64,000 bases of DNA, taken from the NCBI GenBank assembly GCA_003280995.1, contig QCDG01000006.1:42559-106558 (forward strand), written 5' to 3'. This stretch comes from Prochlorococcus sp. AG-355-A09 (GTDB lineage: Bacteria; Cyanobacteriota; Cyanobacteriia; PCC-6307; Cyanobiaceae). Below are positions 8,905 through 18,632 of this stretch, one piece after another. Every line of letters starts with the position of its first letter. Position 1 is the stretch's first letter. The position numbers and the translations under genes were made by a program. A model generated the notes under the pieces. It was not told where the DNA came from, made no database searches, and worked only from the letters and a program-made list of their open reading frames with translations.

Positions 8905-10344
8905 ATGAATCTACCTGTAATCATTAAATTCGTTATTGACCTTCTAGCAGTACTTTTACTGGCGTTGGGAATAAAAGGGTTGTCAAAAGTAAAGTCAGCA
9001 AGGGACGCCAATAGATTAGCTGCATTTGCAATGTCGCTATCAGTAGTAGGATTACTTGCTTATTATTTAGGCACTTCTGGTATTGCTATTCAGTCTTGGA
9101 TTTGGATAATAATTGGATCAATCATAGGTAGTTTATTCGGAGCAATTCTTGCAAAAAAAGTGCCTATGACCTCCATGCCTGAAACAGTGGCATTGTTCAA
9201 TGGTTGTGGAGGAATGTCATCACTTTTAGTGGCCTTAGGAGTAGCTATTTTTCCTATATCTGGTGGCCAAGAAAATTTTGATTTCTTTAAGTCACTGATT
9301 AACGAAGTTTCAATATCTGTTTCTATATTTGTTGGTGCCATAACTTTCACAGGTTCAATTGTGGCGATGGCAAAGTTACAGGGTTGGTTGTCAACTCCAG
9401 GATGGACTCAGAGCAAAGTTAGACATTTTGTAAATATTGTTTTTGCAGTTGCTTCCTTGGTAGCCTTTTTTGATTTGATAAACGGCAATACAAGTTCTAT
9501 TTGGCTTTTAGTTATAGTTTCTTCTTTATTAGGTATTGGAGTTACTTTACCAATTGGTGGAGCTGATATGCCAGTTGTTATATCTTTATTAAATAGCTAT
9601 TCAGGGATTGCAGCAGCCGCAGCAGGTTTCGTTGTAGATAGTCAGCTTTTGATAGTAGCAGGCGCAATGGTTGGAGCAGCAGGCCTAATACTTACTCAAG
9701 TAATGTGCAAGGGTATGAATAGATCATTGGTCTCAGTTCTTTTTGGAGGATCTTTATCTGCACAAAGTACAGCCTCTTCTGGTTCAGGAGAATATACAAA
9801 TATAACTTCTTGCAGTGTTGAAGAATGTGCATTGACTTTAGAGGCAGCCAACAAGGTAATTATTGTTCCTGGTTATGGTCTAGCAGTAGCTCAAGCTCAA
9901 CATACTTTAAGGGAAGTGACAAAAAAACTAGAGCAAAATGGTATTGAAGTTGTTTACGCAATTCATCCTGTAGCAGGGAGGATGCCTGGACATATGAATG
10001 TACTTTTAGCAGAAGCAGATGTTCCTTACGAACAACTTAAAGAGATGGACGTTGTAAATCCTGATTTTCCAGCAACGGATGTTGTTTTAGTTTTAGGAGC
10101 AAATGATGTGGTTAATCCTCAAGCTAAAAATGATAGCTCTTCTCCTTTATATGGGATGCCAGTTCTTGATGTGCAGGAAGCAAGAACAGTATTTGTAATT
10201 AAACGTGGTATGAGTGCAGGATACTCCGGAATAAAAAATGATTTATTTGATCTGCCAAATACCTCGATGGTCTTTGGTGATGCAAAAAAAGTACTGAATG
10301 ACTTGATTGGAGAATTAAAGGATCTTGGAGTTGGGGAGAAGTAA
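8905..10344 (+). CDS. pntB: NAD(P) transhydrogenase subunit beta
   Basis: 479 residues. The first half is membrane-embedded (eight or nine helices, including LPIGGADMPVVISLLNSYSG). The C-terminal third is NADP(H)-binding domain III: IIVPGYGLAVAQAQHTLREV, YAIHPVAGRMPGHMNVLLAE and VLVLGANDVVNPQA. Standard PntB length. It starts 8 bp after pntA2, and its 3' end overlaps the TTG start proposed for the following hydrolase by about 20 bp. Confidence 0.96.
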   Translation: MNLPVIIKFVIDLLAVLLLALGIKGLSKVKSARDANRLAAFAMSLSVVGLLAYYLGTSGIAIQSWIWIIIGSIIGSLFGAILAKKVPMTSMPETVALFNGCGGMSSLLVALGVAIFPISGGQENFDFFKSLINEVSISVSIFVGAITFTGSIVAMAKLQGWLSTPGWTQSKVRHFVNIVFAVASLVAFFDLINGNTSSIWLLVIVSSLLGIGVTLPIGGADMPVVISLLNSYSGIAAAAAGFVVDSQLLIVAGAMVGAAGLILTQVMCKGMNRSLVSVLFGGSLSAQSTASSGSGEYTNITSCSVEECALTLEAANKVIIVPGYGLAVAQAQHTLREVTKKLEQNGIEVVYAIHPVAGRMPGHMNVLLAEADVPYEQLKEMDVVNPDFPATDVVLVLGANDVVNPQAKNDSSSPLYGMPVLDVQEARTVFVIKRGMSAGYSGIKNDLFDLPNTSMVFGDAKKVLNDLIGELKDLGVGEK

Positions 10345-11410
10345 TAGTATATCTTTTAGTTTTTCAGATTACGTAAAAAATAAGCCATTTCGAGAAGTCT
10401 TACCTTGGATAGGTGGCGACTTACAAACTTTGAGAGATACTTTTGTTATTGATTTTGGTAAATCAAAAAAAAATAAAAAAATATTCTTCCCTATTAATAA
10501 AATTCTTTCTAAAAAATTCGAATGTGATTATCTTCTAGGGTTTTTAGAATTACCTGAAAACTTAGACTTACTTAGGGGTTTTGTAATCGTTACACATGGT
10601 TTAGGGGGCTCAACTAAAAGGTTTGGTTTAAGAAGAATCTCTAGGAAATTAGCAAATAATGGTTTTGGAGTTCTCAAATTAAATCTAAGAGGATCTGGAT
10701 CTGCGAGATATTTAGCTAAAGGAAATTATTGTGCTAGATGCTCCAGTGATGTTATTTCAGCAATTAATTATTTTAAAAAATTCATTAATTTAGAGTTTAA
10801 AGATCTCACAAAGATTAATAATCTTCCAATTTACGGAGTTGGATTATCTTTAGGCGGAACAATTCTTTTAAATGCCTCCCTAGATTACGATGAAAGCAAA
10901 GGAGAAAAACTTTTAGATGGCCTTGCCTGCGTAAGTACCCCTTTAGATTTATCTTCATGCAGTCTATGTATTGAAAAACCTAGAAATTCTATCTATCAAA
11001 AATGGTTACTTCACCGCTTAAAAAATCAGTTATGGGAGGGATTTAATGATGAAGGCAAAATTCTTAATAATGAGAAATTAAGAAAAAAAATCAGAACTTT
11101 AAAAAGTATAAGGGAATTTGATCAGAAATTTACAGCTCCAAGTTGGGGATTTAATTCTTTAGAAGATTATTATGTTAAAGCTTCTCCAATATTTAGAATC
11201 CAAAACTCAATAAAAAAATTACCTCAAATGCTTTTTATTCATGCCAAGGATGATCCTTGGGTTCCATATAAGGATACTTTGAATTTAAGAAAAGAATCTA
11301 TTGATAAATTTACTATTATTATTACTGAAAAAGGCGGTCATAATGGCTTTCACTCGATTAATGGCTGCTGGTCAGACGAAGTCGTAAAGGACTGGTTTAT
11401 GAGTATCTAG
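10325..11410 (+). CDS. YheT-like alpha/beta hydrolase
   Basis: About 360 residues of the YheT/ABHD family: GFVIVTHGLGGSTKR (oxyanion), VLKLNLRGSGSA, nucleophile elbow GVGLSLGGTILLNAS (Ser in GLSLGG), an Asp in FIHAKDDPWVPY and the catalytic His in EKGGHNGFHS. Substrate unknown. The start is uncertain: TTG codons at 10325 and 10331 both overlap pntB, and no ATG is available nearby. It ends a few bases past the convergent ferredoxin stop. Confidence 0.88.
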   Translation: MELGRSNSISFSFSDYVKNKPFREVLPWIGGDLQTLRDTFVIDFGKSKKNKKIFFPINKILSKKFECDYLLGFLELPENLDLLRGFVIVTHGLGGSTKRFGLRRISRKLANNGFGVLKLNLRGSGSARYLAKGNYCARCSSDVISAINYFKKFINLEFKDLTKINNLPIYGVGLSLGGTILLNASLDYDESKGEKLLDGLACVSTPLDLSSCSLCIEKPRNSIYQKWLLHRLKNQLWEGFNDEGKILNNEKLRKKIRTLKSIREFDQKFTAPSWGFNSLEDYYVKASPIFRIQNSIKKLPQMLFIHAKDDPWVPYKDTLNLRKESIDKFTIIITEKGGHNGFHSINGCWSDEVVKDWFMSI

Positions 11411-11747
11411 GACTATTTAAAAATGGTGTTTTTTTAAAAATCCATTTTTCTATTGGCTTACCGTTAATAATATGTGAGGTAAAAATTTCAGAAATTTTTT
11501 CTGGAGAAACTTTCTCATACCAAATACCATCAGGCCAAACAAGAAGAATTGGGCCGTTCTTACATACCCTTAAACAGTCAGCTTTTGATCTTAATATATG
11601 AACGTTTTTTGTAGAGGGATCATTCTCAAATTTTTTTAAAGTCTTTTTAAGACATTCCCATGTTTTTTGTCCTTCATTGCCTTTAAAGCATTTCTGTTTT
11701 GTAGGTGTTGCGCAAAGTAGAAGGTGTTTATTTACCCATGTTGTCAT
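11397..11747 (-). CDS. Thioredoxin-fold [2Fe-2S] ferredoxin
   Basis: 116 residues starting MTTWVNKHLLLCATPTKQKC, the first two cluster cysteines of the family, followed by SKADCLRVCKNGPILLVWPD, which carries the other two Cys in the CLRVCKNGP motif, and the PDGIWYEKVSPEKISEI tail. This fits stand-alone shethna-like/NuoE-type thioredoxin-fold ferredoxins common in cyanobacteria. Partner unknown. Convergent overlap with the YheT-like gene. Confidence 0.88.
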   Translation of the reverse strand: MTTWVNKHLLLCATPTKQKCFKGNEGQKTWECLKKTLKKFENDPSTKNVHILRSKADCLRVCKNGPILLVWPDGIWYEKVSPEKISEIFTSHIINGKPIEKWIFKKTPFLNSPRYS

Positions 11748-11881
11748 CTTTAAATCCCTTTTCCTTACTGCTTTTAGATGATTCTAGGCAATGTTACAAG
11801 CTACTGTAAGAAACTTCTTTAACAAAGGGTAAAGAAACTAATATAGATATTAATGATTGACATTCAATCTAAATTAAGGGG

Positions 11882-12667
11882 CTAATGAGAAATAATTTCT
11901 ATCACTTTTTCTAAAGGAAATAATGAAACATTTTCAATTGATTTAGGATTTGATACATCAAATGGATTATCGATATCTCTAATAATTTTTAATAGCAATA
12001 ATATAAAAAATGAAATTATAAACAAATAAAATAATGAGTTAAAAAGATCATTTGATTTAACGAAAACTAATCCAATAAGTAGTGTATATGATACAAAATT
12101 CGCCATCCATGCCACAAAAGGTGCAAAATCTGTCTCTCTAACAACTCTTACTCTATTAACATCTTGAAGTATTCCATTCATTAATCCCATCAAACGTCCT
12201 CTTAGACTAGATACATCCCCCTTATAATTTTTAGAGGCTTGAACAACGTCATTGTGAGCTGAATTATAAGTTTCTATCAATTTATCAGTTGAAGAAAATC
12301 CTTTTAACCAATTTAATAAATACTTAGATAAAGATAATATTGAAATTTGAGTTCTCTCTAAGTTTGCTTCAGGGTTATATGATTTAATCGCATTAATTTC
12401 TAAGTAAAGGGAATGAATTTTAGTTGCAAGATTTGGTGGGATCTTTTCTGCCTCCTTAAAATCTGTTAGTACACCTGTTAATAAAAAACTTAAAAGAAAA
12501 ATATTTGATCCAACTAGTATAGAAAATAAATCGTTCATCTCAATAAATTCTAAACTAAATAAATTTATAAGAATTTTGAATAATAATAATATAATAATAA
12601 AAAATTGAATATCTTTAATTTTTTTAATTATTAAATTTCTTCTGAAAATTAGATTTAATATCTTCAA
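11882..12667 (-). CDS. Bestrophin-like (DUF4239-type) membrane protein
   Basis: 261 residues. It has two N-terminal helices (residues about 20-65), a long helical soluble middle (RTQISILSLSKYLLNWLKG) and two C-terminal helices ending in IIRDIDNPFDVSN. The paired-helix architecture and the DLDxPF-like motif after the last helix resemble DUF4239/bestrophin-like anion-channel relatives. The match is from memory and moderate. Confidence 0.65.
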   Translation of the reverse strand: MKILNLIFRRNLIIKKIKDIQFFIIILLLFKILINLFSLEFIEMNDLFSILVGSNIFLLSFLLTGVLTDFKEAEKIPPNLATKIHSLYLEINAIKSYNPEANLERTQISILSLSKYLLNWLKGFSSTDKLIETYNSAHNDVVQASKNYKGDVSSLRGRLMGLMNGILQDVNRVRVVRETDFAPFVAWMANFVSYTLLIGLVFVKSNDLFNSLFYLFIISFFILLLLKIIRDIDNPFDVSNPKSIENVSLFPLEKVIEIISH

Positions 12668-12753
12668 ATACCAAGAATATTTAATTTAAAATTACCAATT
12701 AAAGTTTAAGAATAATTTAAATTTTAAAATTTATTCATACCATAGCTAGAAAA

Positions 12754-12810
12754 ATGAAACGCTTACTACTCCCACTACTAGCTACTCTCTCTCTTTATCT
12801 AATGCTTTAA
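12754..12810 (+). pseudogene. Remnant of MKRLLL signal-peptide family
   Basis: ATG reads MKRLLLPLLATLSLYLML then stops (18 residues). The opening matches the stereotyped signal peptide MKRLLLPLLAALALP that precedes many small exported proteins in Prochlorococcus. Here the body is gone, so I read it as a decayed copy. A second stub lies near 54.2 kb. Confidence 0.5.
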
Positions 12811-12895
12811 ACTTATTGAAATAACTGGGTTCTTAGCGATTTCTTGAAAGGGTGTAAATGGGTTTAGAGTCTTAGATGCTTTTTAATATTCACTT

Positions 12896-14125
12896 TTATC
12901 CAATACTTACGTATTTTTTCCCTTTTTTAATTTCTTGCTTAACAAAAAGTCTGGACCAATTGTCTACTTCAAGAATATCTTCTAATTCTGGACTCAAATT
13001 CAAATTCTCCATATGTGATTCACAAGCTTTACTTATAAATGTTGGAATTTCTTGAAAAGAAATTTTTTCTTTTAGGAATTGTTCAACAGCCATTTCATTA
13101 GCAGCATTTAAGACTGCAGGCATAGTTCCAGAAGATTTTCCTGCGGCATAGGCAAGTCCCATACATGGATATTTAAACTCGTCTGGCTCTTTAAAAGTTA
13201 ATTTTCCAATTTCACTTAGGTTTAATCTTTTCCAATTTGTTTTAAATCTTTCAGGCCAACTCATCGCATATAAAATAGGTAGCTTCATATCTGGCCAACC
13301 TAATTGAGCTAATACTGAAGAATCCTCCATCTCAATCATTGAATGAATAATACTTTGAGGGTGGATAACTATTTCGATATTTTCGTAAGAGGTCCCAAAT
13401 AAATAATGAGCTTCTATAACTTCTAATCCTTTATTCATAAGAGTTGCAGAATCTACAGTTATTTTTTTTCCCATATCCCAATTAGGATGTGAAGTCGCAT
13501 CTTCCACTGTGACATGCTTTAAATCCTCAACGGCCCAATCTCTGAAAGCACCACCAGAAGCTGTTAAGTGTATGGCTTTTAAACCTTTAGGGAGCTCTCC
13601 GGTTGAAAAATCTGCATTTTCATAATTAGGTAATCCTTGTAAACATTGAAAGATAGCAGAGTGTTCTGAATCTGCAGGTAAAAGCCTACTATTATTTTTC
13701 TTTAATGCAGGAATAACAATTGGCCCTGCCGCAATTAAAGTTTCTTTGTTAGCAAGTGCAATATTTTTCCCCGCATTAATTGCTGACATTGTTGGAATTA
13801 AGCCTGCACAGCCTACTATCCCTGTTACCACAGTATCTGCTTTATCCCATGCTGCAACTGCGTTAATCCCCTGCTTTCCACCTAAAATCAAGGGAGAATC
13901 ATCCAAATCTAAGTTATTAATATTATCTTTTAAATCTTCTACAAGGCTTTCATCCTCAATTGCAACTACCTCTGGTTTATGTGTTTTAACTTGTTCAGTT
14001 AATAAATTAATGTTTCTTCCTGCAGAAAGAGCTACGGCTTTAAACTTATCAGGCTGCTCACTAGCTATTTCGAGAGTTTGAGTCCCTATTGAACCAGTAG
14101 AACCGAGCACAGTAATGTATTTCAA
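12896..14125 (-). CDS. dxr: 1-deoxy-D-xylulose 5-phosphate reductoisomerase
   Basis: 409 residues, full length. N-terminal NADPH motif [16 protein letters not shown], middle [16 protein letters not shown] and [14 protein letters not shown] (metal/substrate loop), then [11 protein letters not shown] and [20 protein letters not shown]. It makes MEP, the committed step of plastidial-type isoprenoid synthesis needed for carotenoids, the phytyl chain and quinones. It lies 82 bp downstream of cysS on the same strand. Confidence 0.97.
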   Translation of the reverse strand: MKYITVLGSTGSIGTQTLEIASEQPDKFKAVALSAGRNINLLTEQVKTHKPEVVAIEDESLVEDLKDNINNLDLDDSPLILGGKQGINAVAAWDKADTVVTGIVGCAGLIPTMSAINAGKNIALANKETLIAAGPIVIPALKKNNSRLLPADSEHSAIFQCLQGLPNYENADFSTGELPKGLKAIHLTASGGAFRDWAVEDLKHVTVEDATSHPNWDMGKKITVDSATLMNKGLEVIEAHYLFGTSYENIEIVIHPQSIIHSMIEMEDSSVLAQLGWPDMKLPILYAMSWPERFKTNWKRLNLSEIGKLTFKEPDEFKYPCMGLAYAAGKSSGTMPAVLNAANEMAVEQFLKEKISFQEIPTFISKACESHMENLNLSPELEDILEVDNWSRLFVKQEIKKGKKYVSIG

Positions 14126-14207
14126 TTTTCTCTGATATTTCTAATATCTTCCCATTTAAAGGTGTATTTAAAAAACAAAAATTTCAAATTGGTTTTTTTC
14201 TTAAAAT

Positions 14208-15677
14208 TTAGAACCTTATCCATGTTGTTATTTCCTTTGATTGATCAATAAGTTCAATACCTTTTTCTTTTAACAAATTTCTTATTTCATCGGCTTTCGC
14301 ATAATTCTTTTCCATTTTTGCTTTCAATCTTTCATTAACAAGAGATGAAATTTCCTCTTCTGTTATTTTACTTTCTTTTACTAAAACTTCTTTTTTAAGA
14401 CCAAGTACCTCAGTCAACTTTGCAAGAGTTTTAAAATTCTCAAGTAGAAAGAATTTTTCATTTTGGTCTATTTTAAAACCTTCAACCCTTTGAAATTGGT
14501 TTAAAAAGTTTTTTAATGGTTTCGCTAAATCGTAAATAATTGCAATAGCACCTGCTGTATTGAGGTCATTTCCCAGGGCCTCAGAAAATTTAAGCTTTTT
14601 TTGAGATAATTCAAAACTTATTTTCTCTTTATATTCTTCTTCGATAGATTCATCTTTATCCATAGATCTAAAAACACCTTTTGTAAGTTCCATAAAAGAA
14701 AGGGCTACATTAATATTTTTCCAAGCTTCTGAAGCACTTCTTAAAGCATCTTCAGTAAAATCAAGTGGTTTTCTATAATTCACAGTCATAACAAAATATC
14801 GCAAAGTCATAGGGCTTACACCTGACTTAATTAACTCTCTGATAGTTTTAAAATTTTTAAGGGATTTACTCATTTTTTGTCCATTTACATTGACCATCCC
14901 ATTGTGTAACCAATAGTTCGCAAGCTTTTTGCCATTAGCTGCTTCTGATTGGGCGATTTCATTCTCATGATGAGGAAAAATCAAATCAGAACCACCTAAA
15001 TGGATATCGATAGTATCTCCTAATTCATCTTTAACCATCGCCGAACATTCAATATGCCATCCTGGCCTACCTTTACCCCATGGCGAATCAAAAAATGGTT
15101 CATCATCTTTGGCTTTTTTCCATAGCGCAAAATCTTGCGGATTAAGTTTTTTACTATTTTCCTCATTTACCATTCTTCCTTGCTGATTGATATTTTGTTC
15201 TTGTAAATTTTGATTACTTAGCTTTCCATAATTTTTATTTTTGAAAACAGAATAATAAACGTCTCCATCCCTAGAGTATGCATAACCTTTGTCCTCAAGG
15301 ATTGTTATGAAGGAGCAGATATTGCATATATGATTCGTTGCTCTTGGCATGCTATCCGGACGCATTATCCCTAAAGAATCCATATCTTTATGAAATTCAA
15401 TGATATTCTTTTCAGATACTTCCTTCATTGAACTGCGTTCTTCTTTCGCTCTTTTTAAGATCTTGTCATCAATATCTGTAAAATTTTGAACATACTTCAC
15501 TTTGAAATCACTGTAAATTAAAAATCTTCTCAATACATCCCAAGCGATATAACTTCTGGCATGACCGAGATGACATAAATCATAAACAGTTACCCCACAA
15601 CAATAAATTTTTACTACATCATCAATAGGCTTAAAAACCTCAACTTTTTTGCTTAAAGTATTAAAAAGTTTGATCAT
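14208..15677 (-). CDS. cysS: Cysteinyl-tRNA synthetase
   Basis: 489 residues with the class I signatures: HIGH as CHLGHARSY near residue 37 and KMSKS in VNGQKMSKSLKNF. Zinc-site residues are visible in YCCGVTVYDLCHLGH, GWHIECSAM and HHENEIAQSEA. Charges tRNA-Cys. It begins 24 bp after polA on the same strand, within an apparent hlyD-like/polA/cysS/dxr run. Confidence 0.97.
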   Translation of the reverse strand: MIKLFNTLSKKVEVFKPIDDVVKIYCCGVTVYDLCHLGHARSYIAWDVLRRFLIYSDFKVKYVQNFTDIDDKILKRAKEERSSMKEVSEKNIIEFHKDMDSLGIMRPDSMPRATNHICNICSFITILEDKGYAYSRDGDVYYSVFKNKNYGKLSNQNLQEQNINQQGRMVNEENSKKLNPQDFALWKKAKDDEPFFDSPWGKGRPGWHIECSAMVKDELGDTIDIHLGGSDLIFPHHENEIAQSEAANGKKLANYWLHNGMVNVNGQKMSKSLKNFKTIRELIKSGVSPMTLRYFVMTVNYRKPLDFTEDALRSASEAWKNINVALSFMELTKGVFRSMDKDESIEEEYKEKISFELSQKKLKFSEALGNDLNTAGAIAIIYDLAKPLKNFLNQFQRVEGFKIDQNEKFFLLENFKTLAKLTEVLGLKKEVLVKESKITEEEISSLVNERLKAKMEKNYAKADEIRNLLKEKGIELIDQSKEITTWIRF

Positions 15678-15701
15678 CTTAAAATAAATATTTCATAAGG
15701 T

Positions 15702-18632
15702 TTATTTTGTCTCCATCCAATTGTCTCCAATTCCAATATCAACTAAAAGAGGCACATTTAATTTTACACAATCTTCCATAGTCTTCTTTACTAATTTCGT
15801 AGTAATTTCCAAAGAATCTGGTTTAACTTCAAACAATAATTCATCATGTACTTGTAAAAGCATTTTTGCTGGAACATTCATTTCTATGAATTTTTTATTT
15901 AGTTGAACCATTGCAATTTTAATAATATCTGCACTTGAACCCTGAATTGGTGCATTGGCTGCAGCTCTTAGTGACTGTGCTTCCATGCCAGCTCTTCTTG
16001 CGGATTGCAAGTCAATTTCGTAAGGATCTTTTCCTATTAGTCTTCCAAGTCCATTTTTATCAAACTTAAATTCTCTCTTTCTACCAAAAATTGTTTTTAC
16101 ATAACCTTTTGACAAGGCAAGCCTTTCTTGAAGTTCAAGAAATTTGAAAATTTTTGAATATCTTTCTTTGTATTTTATTAGGAATTCTTTTGCTTCTGGA
16201 GTACTTACTCCTGTAGAACGTGCAAACTTTTTAATTCCCATACCATAGATAACTCCGAAATTTATTGTTTTCCCAACTCTCCTCTCATCAGTAGAAATTT
16301 CTTCTTTCTCAAAAATTAATCTTGCGGTCAAAGAATGAATGTCATCATTTTTATGAAATGCATTTATTAGTATTTCTTCATCCGCTAAGTGAGCGAGTAT
16401 TCTTAATTCGATCTGAGAATAATCAGCTGATAAAAGTTTCCAATTTTTTTCAGGCAAGAATGCTTTTCTGATTCTCCTACTAAATTCAGTCCTAACAGGG
16501 ATATTTTGAAGATTAGGATTGCTACTACTTAGTCTCCCAGTAGCTGTAGCAGCTTGATTAAAGTTTGTATGAACTCTTCCTGTCTTTTCGTTAATAAGAT
16601 TTGGAAGAGCATCAATATAGGTGCTAAGTAATTTGCTAAGAGTTCTATGTTTTATTAAATGTTGGATTATTTCATGTTCGTCGACTAATCTTTCCAGAAC
16701 TACTGCATCTGTGCTCCATCCTGTTTTTGTTTTTCGTGATTTTTTCTTATCCAAATTTAATTTTTCAAACAAGATCTCACCAAGTTGTTTTGGTGAAGAT
16801 AGATTGAAACTTTCCTCTGCTAACTCATAAACTTTACTTTCAATATCTTCTAAGGTACTTTTTAATTCTTTTGAGAGTTTATCCAAATAAGGGATGTCGA
16901 TGGTTATGCCATTCATCTCCATTTGGGACAATACCGGCTCTAAAGGTAGCTCGATTTCTTCGAACAATTTGATTAATTCATCTTTTTCCTTTGAAAAACT
17001 TTCTTTAAAAATTTTGACAATCTTAAAAGTTAGAAAAACATCATAACCGCAGTAAATACTTGCTTCATCAATATCAACAAATGAAAAGTCTTTATTTTTT
17101 CCAACTGTCTCCTTAAATGAAGGAGGCTTAAATCCAAATAATCTAAAACTTATTTCACTTAACCCATGTTTCTCCTGATTATTAAGAAGGTAGTCTGCTA
17201 ACAAGGTGTCAAAGGTTACGCCTTTAAGATCAAGTCCATGATTAAAAAATATTTGCCTATCAAATTTAGAATTTTGGAGTGCCTTTTCTTTTTTTGGATC
17301 TTCTATCCAATTTCTTAGCTTTGAGAAAACATCTTCTATTGATAATTGATTGGAGATCTCCTTTTTTGTTTGATGACCAAGAGGTATATAAAATAAATCA
17401 TCATTTTCCTCTCCAAGACATAACCCTATCCCAACAAGTTCCGCATCGATTGGATTCAAACTATTGGTCTCTGTATCTAAAGAAACTATTTGATTAGTCT
17501 TGTCTAATCTTTGAATTAATTTATCAAGTAATTCGGAATCATTTACAACAGTTACGTTGATTTTAGGGATTTTATTTTCACTATTTTCTAATTCATTATT
17601 ACTTGAGGCTTTTGGTGCCTTCTCCTCCTCTTTAGCTACATTATTTTTGTCAAAACCACCTTTGCTGAAAGTTGAATTGAAAATATCAATTTGTCTAAGT
17701 AGTGTTGATAGTTCTAATTTTTTCAGTGACTCTGAAAGTAGTTCTTGATTTATATTTTTTAATTCATAACCGTTACTTAAAATTAAAGGGACCTCAGTAT
17801 TTATTTTTGCTAAATCCCTGGAAAGAAAAGCATTATGTTTATCGTTTCTTAGCTTTTCTATAACTGAACCTTTGATGAATCCTTTATATTTCTTGTCGTT
17901 GTTCTGCTGAATCTTTTCCAAAGCCTGATAGATTCCATCAAGCGTGTCGTTCTCTTTTAGTAGATTAATTGCAGTTTTTGGACCTACCCCTTTTATACCT
18001 GGAATATTATCAGAACTATCACCAGTTAGGGCTTTAAGATCAACTACTCTTTCTGGCGCAACACCTAATTTTTCTTTTACTCCATTTTCATTCATAAGAG
18101 TTGGATTTCCACTTTTCGCATATGGACCACCACCCATATAAAGTACATAAATATCTTTTTGATCATCTACTAATTGAAATAAGTCCCTATCTCCAGAAAG
18201 AATATTCACGCACCATCCTTTAGAAGAAGCATCATTTGCAATTGTGCCTAGGAGATCATCTGCTTCGTATCCTGGAGATTTAAAAATTGGTAAATTAAGG
18301 CTTTCTTCTAAGATGATTTCTAGTTGTTCAATATCCTGAAAAAAAACATCTGGTGCTACATCTCTATTGGCCTTATAATTTGGATCTAATTCATGTCTGA
18401 AAGTAGGTTTTTCGGTATCAAACGTAATACAAACACCCTCAGGACTAATATTTTTACAATTATCCAGAAGGCTTTTTAGAAATCCATAAGTGACACTTGT
18501 TGGAAATCCCTCTTTGGTAGTTAAACCTCCATCAATCCCTTTGCTAAATGCATAGAAGCTTCTAAAAGCAAGTGAGTGGCCATCGACTAAAAGTAAAATT
18601 GGTTTTTTAGAGTTTTCAGATTTTAAACTCAT
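15702..18632 (-). CDS. polA: DNA polymerase I
   Basis: 976 residues with all three domains. The 5'-3' exonuclease starts LLLVDGHSLAFRSFYAF and includes LSGDRDLFQLV and the helix-hairpin-helix IPGIKGVGPKTAINLL. The 3'-5' exonuclease has intact Exo I (VSLDTETNSLNP), so proofreading may be retained. Polymerase motifs are A (LSADYSQIELRILAHLADE), B (RRVGKTINFGVIYGM) and C (VHDELLFEV). It functions in repair and Okazaki-fragment processing. The start overlaps the stop of the upstream HlyD-like gene by 4 bp. Confidence 0.98.
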   Translation of the reverse strand: MSLKSENSKKPILLLVDGHSLAFRSFYAFSKGIDGGLTTKEGFPTSVTYGFLKSLLDNCKNISPEGVCITFDTEKPTFRHELDPNYKANRDVAPDVFFQDIEQLEIILEESLNLPIFKSPGYEADDLLGTIANDASSKGWCVNILSGDRDLFQLVDDQKDIYVLYMGGGPYAKSGNPTLMNENGVKEKLGVAPERVVDLKALTGDSSDNIPGIKGVGPKTAINLLKENDTLDGIYQALEKIQQNNDKKYKGFIKGSVIEKLRNDKHNAFLSRDLAKINTEVPLILSNGYELKNINQELLSESLKKLELSTLLRQIDIFNSTFSKGGFDKNNVAKEEEKAPKASSNNELENSENKIPKINVTVVNDSELLDKLIQRLDKTNQIVSLDTETNSLNPIDAELVGIGLCLGEENDDLFYIPLGHQTKKEISNQLSIEDVFSKLRNWIEDPKKEKALQNSKFDRQIFFNHGLDLKGVTFDTLLADYLLNNQEKHGLSEISFRLFGFKPPSFKETVGKNKDFSFVDIDEASIYCGYDVFLTFKIVKIFKESFSKEKDELIKLFEEIELPLEPVLSQMEMNGITIDIPYLDKLSKELKSTLEDIESKVYELAEESFNLSSPKQLGEILFEKLNLDKKKSRKTKTGWSTDAVVLERLVDEHEIIQHLIKHRTLSKLLSTYIDALPNLINEKTGRVHTNFNQAATATGRLSSSNPNLQNIPVRTEFSRRIRKAFLPEKNWKLLSADYSQIELRILAHLADEEILINAFHKNDDIHSLTARLIFEKEEISTDERRVGKTINFGVIYGMGIKKFARSTGVSTPEAKEFLIKYKERYSKIFKFLELQERLALSKGYVKTIFGRKREFKFDKNGLGRLIGKDPYEIDLQSARRAGMEAQSLRAAANAPIQGSSADIIKIAMVQLNKKFIEMNVPAKMLLQVHDELLFEVKPDSLEITTKLVKKTMEDCVKLNVPLLVDIGIGDNWMETK